Below are positions 55,125 to 64,000 of a DNA stretch of 64,000 nucleotides, piece after piece. Source of the stretch: Cucurbitaria berberidis CBS 394.84 (Eukaryota > Ascomycota > Dothideomycetes > Pleosporales > Cucurbitariaceae); the NCBI RefSeq assembly GCF_010015615.1, contig NW_024468937.1:607745-671744 (forward strand). The letters are read 5' to 3'. A program made the translations under genes and the position numbers. Within the stretch, counting starts at the first letter, position 1; each line of letters begins with the position of its first letter. Under the pieces are notes generated by a model. The model was given only the letters and a program-made list of their open reading frames with translations. It was not told where the DNA came from and made no database searches.

Positions 55125-58100
55125 TCAACCCCTCTCTTGTCTCCACCCCCCATGCAATCCACCAAACCTCCCGCCCATGCCCGCTAGGCCGCCCATACCG
55201 CTTTCTGCACCCCCGAAGCCTTGTGCTGGATTGCCATAACCGCCTCTTCCTTGGTCACCGCCAAACTTTGCAAACTGTTCAATTGACGTCTTCGCCCTCT
55301 CCCTGATATCCAAATCCATATCGCGTCCCAGTAGTTTCGCACCGTCTTCATAACCCAGTTGCCTCAGAGTCTGTATCCTTTCGCGGGTAGCAGGTTCATC
55401 TGTATGATCTTCTACCCACACAAGGTTGTGGATCACCCAGGCGCACGCTACTCGAATTTCGCGGCGCGGGTGCACGAAGAGTGGAAGGACATGTTGCATG
55501 AGTGCGGTTTGGGAGATGAGGAGAGAGCGGTGAGCGGGACGGCCGTTGGCGAGGTGCACAAGGATGAAGACTGTGGCCAAGATGAGTTCGGTGGCGGGGT
55601 AAAGGGACCAATTCGGTTGTTGGCTTGGGGTTGGTGTGGAGGAGGGGAAGGATAGTCGTTGGTTGGAGTTCGGCCAGAAGCTTGTTGTACCAGGACTGGG
55701 CTGGGTTTGTGCCGTTGATGTTGACGAGGATATGTTCTTAGGACGGACTTTCGCGTCTAGAATTTCGAAGAAACGGCTATGCCCGAAGGTTTTGAGCAAA
55801 TGGTCAATCATCTCGCCCGAGGCCTTGTCTTCTGATACAAAATTTCGGATAAAGTCCAGAGCCTGCTCTTGGATGCGTATGTCATCGCGTTCGCCGTTGA
55901 GTCTCGTGTCCTGCTCATCGTTTTTGATTTGCTGTAGACGATCTCGGATATTCGTGGCGCTGGTGTATCTAGATCCTGGGCGCTGATGCCGGCGCAACGA
56001 AGGTATGCTTTCGGTCATGGCGTCTTCATCTTCTTCGGACGAAAGTTCGTCATCGACATCCATGTGAGGCTCATCAACCGCATTCAGAATGTCGACTTGC
56101 TCGCCTGCTGCATTTGGAGTAGCCATGGTAGGTTTACTCGGCTCACCGTTCAGCACTTGCACAAGCCAACCTACACCCAGCTCTTCTAGACATTGCATTT
56201 TCATCATCTGTGGTAAGCCAAGACATAGGTGCTTCAAAGCCCAGAGGCTCCCAAAACGGAGGTCAAAGTTGGCTGACCGGCATTGTTCGCAAAGCGTTTT
56301 GAGAACTCCAGATTCGAGGATTTCCTGGTCAAAGATTAGCTTTATAGAAGAAGGAATCGAGTATCTAACTTACAGTTCGCATAGGTGAAACTTCCAGCAC
56401 TAGATTGGTGATCACCTCTGTAGCCGCAATTTGCACCTTGACGCTTGGATGCGTCAGGAGGTCGAAGACCGGCTGGGCCACGCCATGATCGATAAGACTT
56501 GTCCTGAGCACACTGACCGATCTCGATAGTGAGCGCGTGACCTTGCAGGCAGCGATAAGTACCGTGTCAGGATTTCCATCCTTTATTGTCGATGGTGCGC
56601 CTGGCTCATTGCTCTCAGTATAAGGGACCAGCGCTTCGATGATTTGCGTTGCAGCACCCATTTCGATGACAAGCTTCCTGTATCCATCCTGATCACCCGC
56701 TATCGCTGCTAGCGCCAGTAGAACGCTCTCTCGATATTTGAACGCATGCAGGACGTCTGCGCTGAGCCCAGGTCTGCCCAGCGTCGATGAGGCAGGATCA
56801 ATCGTCGTATCCTTGACTTCATGTGATGACCTCGGTTGCCAAAGCGGTTTCGAAGATGTCGCGGGTATATCAAACGACTTTTTAAGAATCTGGACAAGCG
56901 TCGGGAGGATTCGAGCGTCGACAGCCGCAGATTGAAGTGGCTTGTTACCGCCGATGAGCTCCGCAAGAACAAGCGGTGACCGCTCCAATACAAAGCGCAT
57001 CTCGTCTCTTGCTGTAGGACTTAGATTGTTCGCTCTCTTCGCTTGTTCTGAAGTTGGGCTTGAATCCTCAATCATCTTGACGACAAGTGGGACGATGAGA
57101 TATGAGAAGTGCCTTTCTCGCGTTGTCTTTGAGGGGTCGTTCAGCGGCCATCGCTCGCCAAACTTCTTCAATAGTGCTAGTAGCCAGCAGGCTGCTAAGC
57201 GTTCTCTGCCCTCGCCCCGCCTCGCCACGTACATGAGCCATATGAATAAAGGGGATTCCGACTCGTCCGTGATGACACTTCGGCTCGAGGTCTGCTGTAA
57301 TGACTCCATGCTAGGCAATCGAGTATTGCTCTCGCCAACCGCGGGGTTGTATGCACCCAGAGCCGGCCATGACTTGGTATACGGATCCGATTTGCTCGCC
57401 ATTGTCTGTACCCGCGGTATCAATTTGTCCCACGTATTGGATTGCGAAGAAGAGCTATGACCGTCGTATGCTGCCGAACGCTCTTTCGGCCACCCAAAAA
57501 GCTGTTGTATTGGCTGCGAGTAGAGAAATCGTGCGGTATAGAAGTGTGAGTCCTTAATGATGGCCGAAATAGCCTCTAGTATATCAGGCATACACGCACT
57601 AGGAAGCTTATCGTGGGTCGACTGCTTCGTGTCCGGAAGAGAATCGTCGGTTGCAGCAACAGCAGCAAGCTTCTCTGCCAACAAATCGAGTATGCCGGCG
57701 TCGACCAGCAACTTCTTCTGACAATCCTCTCGACAAGTTTTCATGATGAGCCGTACCGTCGACTCTATTTGCTGATTGACTCTCGTTGTACCTGCGACCT
57801 GCGCCAGGATCTCCGCGAGACTCTCGATAACTTGCTTTGTGTATATTTGCTCGTTAACCGCGAAGGCTAGTGATGATCTCGACGATGTATCCGACATATC
57901 GACCCAAGGTTTCTCCTGCGCAACGGCGTCGACGATCTGGTTGAGCGACTTGAGGGTCGTGGTTACTAGTTTCGAAGGCGTCTCACTTGGGCGCAGCGCC
58001 TCTAGTAAAGGAGGAAGTATGTCGCCTGCGAGCAACGGAGCAATAAACGCTGGTCCACCTATATGCCGCACACATCAGCCATCAACCTCTTGTATATTGT

Positions 58101-58446
58101 GTCTTTGTGGTGCTCGCTCACCGTTGGCAAGACTGCCTGCGACAAGCGTGGCCTGAAACCTCAGCTCATCCTCTGTGGTCCACTCTACAAGATTTCTCCT
58201 CGTCTCACTGAAGAGTCCCGAGCCATGCCCGTTTGTGACATTTCTTCTCCTCTTCCCACCTTTCCTCGCCTCCGCCCGTAACAGGCCCGCGAGAGGTTTC
58301 ACGACGCCATGTGTAACGGCCAGCTCCTTCCTCTGTTCGTGTCCAACGATTTCATTCTTCAGGTTCTGTAGCGCGGCGACTTGTGCTTCGGGTGTGCTGG
58401 GGTTGGACAACTCGTTGAGCGCGAGAGGAATCGTTGACCGGCCCAT
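55125..58446 (-). CDS. VID28: Armadillo-repeat GID complex subunit, ARMC8/Vid28-like
   Basis: Exons 58446-58122, 58058-56374 and 56324-55125 give 1,069 residues. The whole protein is armadillo/HEAT helices, with clear ARM turns in QVAALQNLKNEIVGHEQRKE, FQATLVAGSLANG, LRFGSLWALKHLCLG and IRVACAWVIHNLVW. The last 30 residues are Gly-rich. The arrangement, including an acidic linker (DDELSSEEDEDAM) before the final ARM block, fits ARMC8 and yeast Vid28/Gid5, the scaffold of the GID E3 ligase that binds the substrate receptor and drives degradation of gluconeogenic enzymes. It is longer than ARMC8 (about 670) and close to Vid28 (921) with insertions. The family call is based on overall pattern, not on a search. 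Confidence 0.85.
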
Positions 58447-59251
58447 GGCGCAGGCGTGGAGGAAGCGGGTGATTGGTGATGTCTACGTGCTACAACGGGC
58501 CGGCGCCAACTACGGGTTTGTGCAATCGCATGAAAAGGGGGTCCAGCGCAGAGTGTACACACTTGCTTTTACGACTAAAGGTTCACCGGCAAACCGTAGC
58601 CTCAAATCGTTTGGGTGAGATAGTGTTAGTTTGCGGGGAGATGTCCGGAGAAACGAGTCGAGTATTACTGGTTCGATGGCGTTTAGGCAACGAGGCCCCT
58701 CTAGGGCTGGCTTTGAAGAGGTTGAACGTGACCTTCAGCTCCTAGTGTTAAATGACAAGAAGTGGTTGCAATAACTCGGTGTCAAAGCTGCACGGCAGTT
58801 TGTCGCGCTCAGACATCACCGCATCTGACGTTGGCCTTAGACTTCAATGTCGCTATCAGCATATCAGCACGTGATGTTCCAGCACCCCAAGTACCAAGAG
58901 TAGAGTACCGAACACATACATTCATAACACATAGCTACGTAAGCATTATCATAACCGACCTTTCCGTGCTCTCTTGAGCGTAACGTTACAGTCATAAAGC
59001 AAGACAAGCAACCCTTTCGCCGAGCCGTCCATCCGAAGCCGTACAGGCACCCATGGGATATACCAGCGATAAAGCCAACAGGGCGATCCTTTCCCCACCA
59101 ACCTAGGACAAAAGAGAATGCATATTTCCTTGTCGTCGTAGAAAATACGCCGAAGCATCTCTACGCCGGATGCAAATGCCAAAACACCACCAGTCCATGA
59201 CGCCACCTACCCCCCCTTGTTCTCTCAACTACCCAGCTCTTGTGAAAGATC
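58447..59251. other. Intergenic, CACGTG element in the middle
   Basis: It lies upstream of the VID28 gene and downstream of the next minus-strand gene. One CACGTG hexamer is at about 58869-58874. No gene is supported. Confidence 0.5.
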
Positions 59252-61840
59252 TTAAGCAAAACCATAAACCCCCGTATCATTCTCCTTCACAATACCACCC
59301 TCGGTAAGAATCACTACACTCACACACGCCGCATAAGCCTCCCGAATCGCGCATGCCATACACGTTTCCTTGATATTTGCTACAATGGCGCTATGTCCTT
59401 GGTCCGCACACCATGCTCGTGCAAAGACCTCATTGTCGCTAACACCAAGCGCCTCGATTGCGAGGACGATTGTGACCTGTTCATGGGCAGTCTTAGTGTG
59501 CCCATTTGTCAGAGCTACTGCTTTATTGGCCGGAGAGGAACGCGATGAGGTAGGGCGAGCTATGCGGCCGCATTGGCGGCCCCAGTCGTCGATGTCTACG
59601 AGGCCATCGTCAATTTTGATGGCTTTGTATGCGAAGTCGTAGAAGAGAACTACATCAAGTTAGTATCAGGTGTGACATGCTACTAAAGCACCGTCTTACC
59701 GTGGGGACCTTGATGGCAGGGGAAAGCGTTGATGAAGTCGACATCGTATCGCAGCTTCATCGGCCAGCTTTCCCCTCCACATGCGAAGAAGATCGCCGCA
59801 TCGAACACCAGTGGCGCACCAGGCAGGTGCCTGGTCGATGCACGTTGCTCCTTAGCAGGCACAAAACTCAATTTCTCCATTCTGATCAAGTCTGTGACAT
59901 CTTCGACGTCGGGCATTGGCACATCATAGTCGTCTACGGGGTAGCTTGACTCTACAGGACCAAGAGCATTCGTTCGCTCGCCCATGGACGCAACGTCAGT
60001 TGAAGCAAGTTTGGGATCTAGAGGCTCATGCTGCTTGATCCTGACGCATTCTGTTCGCTTGAGGTCCGGAGTGTATATGCACGGTCCGATCCATCCTGCT
60101 ATTTGTTTGACACCTCGCGCAGCCCCGAGTACCTTGCCGACAATGCATTGGGAAGACCAGTAAGTATTTGCTCGATACTGAAATCCTGATGCGGGCTGCA
60201 TATGGGTCAGAAATTTCAGAGCATCCCCCGTGTCGCGGTCACAATCAATTAAACTGTTCATGATCAGCCATGGTAGCGTCCTTCCAGGCAAGATGATCCC
60301 AGAGAACCAAGACATTGCATCCGCAGATCGATCCTCCAGTGGTTTCTCGTTCATGTCCTGCTCTTCAAGGACGTATTCAATCTCATCCATGTTGGGCCAT
60401 TTCAGTATCGCTGCAAAGAATCTTAGTGCCTCTTTCTGTCTGTTCTTACTCTTCAAGTCGAAACTAAAAGTACTTTGAGTAGGTGATATTCGCGACTTGG
60501 TGATCTCCATGTTCTCAAGCCATCGCTGTGCAACAGCCAAGTCCCAGGTGATGATAGGTGGAAGTTGCATGATGAGTTTTCGCTTGGATTTGTCGGTATG
60601 GTCCTTGGAATGAATTCGAAGATATAACTCAACAGATAGTAGTAATTGGTGAAAAAACTCCTGTTTCTTGCGCTGATCCGGCGCATCGAAGAATTTGGCC
60701 ACTACCTGGTTCTTTGGAAGAGAAAAGTCTATCCATTTTGGATTGCTCAACACGGTAATGAGATCCGCAATTTGTTGGTCGATACGGATATGACGGTGAT
60801 CGCCGAACCCCTCTGGGTCATCGATTAGCGTATTGTATAGATATCGATACATCTCCTCAGGATCCTGTCAAATCAAATGTTAGGCAAAGTGAACCACAAG
60901 CATCCCCCAATCGGGGCTGTAGACTGACATCTTCATTGAACCCGCTCTCTAGTTTCTGTAGACGGTCTAGAATATGCAAAAGCTTAATTTTCCGTGGCTT
61001 CGCATCGGCGGAAAACTTGGTAGGAGGGTTGCTGCTTCCAGACTTGCTAATCCAGTAATTGAGTGTCGTGGTTCCTGCACTCTTGCCGAACGCATAAGCC
61101 ATGCAAGGCTGCTCCTGGGATAACCACGGGAACTGGCTGTCAGAGGCACCGGTCATGTTGAGGGACATGTCCCGGTATGCTTGCTGTTGGAATGGGGCGC
61201 GATCTGTCCTACTCTGATGCTCCGACTCCATGACGGCATAGAAACGGTCGTAGCCTGGTGGGGCATTAGGTATCACATCCCAGTAGCCTTTGAATGTAGA
61301 TGCTCCAGCGCAGATCAGATCCTCCGCCTCTTGCGGCGCCAGCGCATCGTTCTGTCTATGTCCATTTGGCGGCCAGCGTCTTGAGTTACGGAAGTCTTCG
61401 AGAGGGGTAGGGTGCGAGTACGACTCAGAGCGGCGTGGGGGTGCAAAAGGGCGGTAGGAGGCCATGTTAGCCTCTCCGCCGCTGGAGGAGGGCCGTACAG
61501 GGTTTGGTTGTGAGCCATGGCGGGTGATGCGCGTGCGAGAGATTACGGGCGTTGTTCGCGGCTTTGGAACCTTCCCCAGCTGCAATTGCCCAAACCCCTC
61601 GGCGAGTTGCGGGAAAGGCTGCTCCGGAAAGGCATATGGTAGAGGGCACGGCGCCTGAGGAGCTTCCGGGACACGGACACCCCATTGACTATCGTATTGG
61701 TGTCTATTCAGATCCCAACGGCCGAATTCCGAGGTCATCTCTTCCGCATAGCAATGTTCGTTGAGGATGGAGCTACGTGGGACTCTGGTAGGCAAGTTAG
61801 CTGGAAAGTTGTAGCAAGCACTCGACCAGGATGGAGACAT
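59252..61840 (-). CDS. Hypothetical 824-residue protein
   Basis: Exons 61840-60929, 60864-59700 and 59649-59252 keep frame and give 824 residues. The frame continues upstream of 61840 to 61912, but without an ATG and behind a stop, so the ATG at 61840 (context GCCATGTC) is the likely start. The N-terminal 200 residues are disordered (Pro/Ser/Arg). A helical region starts around FKGYWDVIPNAPPGYDRFYA; later blocks such as LPPIITWDLAVAQRWLENM, WSSQCIVGKVLGAARGVKQI and the C-terminal VTIVLAIEALGVSDNEVFAR look well conserved. There is no transmembrane segment or catalytic motif I can name. It is probably a conserved ascomycete protein of unknown function. Confidence 0.75.
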
Positions 61841-63015
61841 GGCAGAGCGAGGATAGGGGACAGGAGAAGCATAGGGAGCAATTTGGGGGGAGCTCTCGTG
61901 ACATGTACTCACTCACCCTCATAATACCCTTAGTCGCGCTGGTGGTGGTAGTGGTGGTGCCGTTTGGAGGGCGAGACGCGTCTACCGCGGTTTGGAAACC
62001 AAGATCGCCTCACAGTCGCCTGGTGCTCGAGGTAGCGGCGGGCACACGACCTCTCAAATGCCGACTTTTGCAAGGTAATCGCGTTGAGAGTTGTAGTGGG
62101 GGTGGAGACGGCTATTGTGGAGGATGGACGGTTTCACGTCATGTCAGGTCGCTAAGCTGGCGGGCGGGCGTGGTTGATGGATCTCGGGCATGCCATTCAT
62201 TCCCCGTGCGCCCTGATCACTGCGAGCTCCTCCGTCCTCGCTGCCGGAAGATGCTGGATCGTATGCAGAGAAGGGCCATCGAAGGGTGGAGTGCTAGCCT
62301 CACTCTTTGGGAAGCCGTACATACAACGACAAGGGTATGCTCGTGCGGCGCTTCTCATTTGTCCACGTTACTCATGACCGACGCTGTTAGCCTCTGCACC
62401 GTCTCGCCATGCTTGGAACAACATAATATCGGTTCAATGGGAGGTTTTACTTTCATGCTACTAATGCTATCTACCCAATGAGACCACCCCTCCGTCTCTT
62501 CGCGCCCTGCACCTTGCGCAGAATCCTCACGACGAAGCCCTATAACGCTCTGATGCGTTGCTCGTGCTGTTATTAGCTGCAGGGTACGTTCCCAACCGGC
62601 TGTGAGCCACAAGGAGCCGATTTGTTTGCAGGCATCCATCATGGACGCCTATCATGGACCTCATCCATGACACGAGTTCTGCAACCATGTACAAATGTAC
62701 CATTCTCGGCTCGGCTACGCACCTCTCGTTGGCCTCAGCTTCCTTTGATATTGCTCGCACTCGAGTCATGTTCGCCAGCTCATCGTTCGACAGCGCGTCG
62801 TCATTCGAGCGCGCCATACAGAGGCGACCACGATGAGACCAGACGTTGAGACTTTGATAAGGCCATGAAGTACTTTGAGGTTCCTCGAGGCCTATTCGTG
62901 GTGTATAAGAGTCTCAATAGAGTATAATGCGAACGACGTGTTCTCGACGTTTGCAGGCAAGGAGAGCGAGTTTGAAGAAAACAAGCATGTTGCTGTACGA
63001 AGGCCCACTGTGCAC
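61841..63015. other. Intergenic between two minus-strand genes
   Basis: A GT/GGT-rich stretch lies at about 61939-61960. Plus-strand open frames here (to about 62480) run over the antisense of the preceding gene and show no domain. No gene is supported. Confidence 0.5.
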
Positions 63016-64000
63016 TTATGTGCTTGATTGGTTAGTGTGTATCCCAGTAGCAGTAGGGGTTGGCGCCTTGTTTGGACTGGGTGTCGGCTCCGACTCCGGT
63101 TCTTTCTCTATAACATAGCCTGTTCCTCGTTCAACCAAGCCCTTGTAGTAATCTACGAGCACTTCGGGCTTAGGGACGATCCGCCACTCTAGTCTTCTTA
63201 GAAACTCGAGCTCTAACAGCGCCAGTTCTCGCAAACTGACGCCCCCCACTTTTGCGTAGAGACTGTTGGTCCAAAAGCTGTCGCTGAGACCTTTGGCAGC
63301 TACCGTCGCTGCCGTTATGAGGAATCGATGTACGGTAAGGCTGCTGATTGTGAAAGCAGGGTACATGGCACACAGCTTGTCGACGTAAAAGACCATGGAA
63401 AGAAGGATAGGGGGCGACAGTGTCGCATGCACGATGAGGCGAGACAGGTATTCGCGCACGGATATTCCAGGCGGAGCTCTGTCATTGATAGGTTAATATG
63501 TGCTTGGGCGATGGACATTGTAAGGAACATACCTTGAGTGGAACCTTGTGAGGGTGCCATCGCGCAGTGGATAGCCGTCGTTCAAGCGCACCAGCTCCAT
63601 GAGCATATCGGAAATCAACACGCCAAGATCCTTGACGTTGCACGTCTCGTACCGCAGTGGCATGACCTTCACATTGGGCTCTTCAGGTCGCGCTCTCTTG
63701 GCGGGAGAAGCAGGCACTTGCAAGACAGTGCTGCCTTCCTTCTGCGTCGCACTCTGCTCTTCTGGGCTCTCCTTTGACAATGACCGGCGCTGGGGCTGCA
63801 CATTCTGTGCGGGCGCATCAGGCTGCGGATCCACCCGCAGTTGCGGCTCTGATGGCTCCGTGACGACAGGCGCGGCGGAGGAAGGCCCCCGCGGTGTATG
63901 CGCAATTGCGGGTGCAGTCAAGGGAATCGAATCGGCCGTGTCCGTGTCCTTGTTCTTGTCGATGTTGGAGTTTGGCGGGGACTGTGGGCGATAAGTGGGG
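63016..64000 (-). CDS. PHO80-like cyclin (5' end beyond window)
   Basis: Two exons are visible, 64000 (edge)-63533 and 63478-63016, with a 54-nt intron. The reading stays open to the window edge, so the start lies outside. The N-terminal part is disordered and Pro-rich. The cyclin box follows: LGVLISDMLMELVRLNDG, ISVREYLSRLIVHATLSPPI, SLTVHRFLITAATVAAKGLSD and SLRELALLELEFLRRLEWRI, the Pho80/PREG pattern. Pho80-type cyclins pair with Pho85-type kinases to regulate phosphate response and other nutrient signals. The C-terminus after the box is short and Glu/Pro/Thr-rich. Which Pho80 subfamily member (Pho80, Pcl6/7) it is cannot be said from sequence alone. Confidence 0.9.

Noticed and set aside
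61831..62481. A 216-codon plus-strand frame
   Set aside because: It begins opposite the start of the 824-residue protein; the translation is Cys/Arg/Trp-rich and looks non-coding, with no splice sites.
1..64000. CRISPR array, prophage or bacterial operon
   Set aside because: Intron-rich eukaryotic genes throughout; no regularly spaced identical repeats with spacers.

Overview
This 64-kb window looks like a nuclear chromosome segment of a filamentous ascomycete, most likely a Dothideomycete of the order Pleosporales. The support is: many short spliceosomal introns (about 41-120 nt) with GT..AG ends and CTAAC/CTGAC-type branch sites; ascomycete-type gene families (GH55 glucanase, Hook, PHO80-type cyclin, a TRI12-like MFS relic beside a fungal transcription-factor relic); and an AT-rich block at the left edge with the C-to-T/G-to-A signature of repeat-induced point mutation (RIP). 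The species assignment is inference; no search was run.

Layout. 1-2265: AT-rich RIP-like block holding a dead Tc1/mariner (pogo/Fot1-like) element with 65-bp terminal inverted repeats. 2266-17056: gene-rich segment with a PUF4/5-like Pumilio protein, a small secreted I9-inhibitor-like protein, a Hook coiled-coil dynein adaptor, two small unknown genes and an unknown basic-tailed protein. 17543-17640: intron-containing tRNA-Arg(ACG). 18163-20823: two degraded genes, an MFS efflux pump and a fungal transcription factor, apparently fused by a deletion. 22166-40000: housekeeping genes PCF11 / IWS1 (divergent), ATP2, GBE1 / mitochondrial ClpX (divergent) and an Spt23/Mga2-type regulator lacking the usual TIG and ankyrin parts. 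About 38.6-45.0 kb: a gene-poor gap of more than 6 kb. 44994-64000: APC15-like subunit, an unknown protein, complex I NDUFA8-like subunit, NUP57/NUP54, TOM5, a secreted GH55 exo-beta-1,3-glucanase, an ARMC8/Vid28 (GID5) protein, an unknown 824-residue protein and a PHO80-like cyclin that runs off the right edge.

How the genes relate. There are no operons. Most genes are housekeeping: mRNA 3'-end formation and elongation (PCF11, IWS1), mitochondrial energy, import and proteostasis (ATP2, NDUFA8, TOM5, ClpX), carbohydrate metabolism and wall turnover (GBE1, GH55), ubiquitin ligases (APC15, GID5), transport and nuclear pore (Hook, NUP57), and nutrient or lipid regulation (PHO80-like, Spt23/Mga2-like). 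Several pairs share a bidirectional promoter (PCF11/IWS1, GBE1/ClpX, NDUFA8/NUP57). I do not see a convincing new multi-gene system. The least ordinary parts are the RIP-affected transposon with its palindrome arrays, the fused MFS/transcription-factor relic with a nearby CACGTG palindrome, the gene-poor gap, and a few unusual gene structures. Gene models were spliced by hand: the exon sets given keep the reading frame throughout and end at a stop codon, except the last gene, which is partial. Alternative splice choices are noted where they exist.
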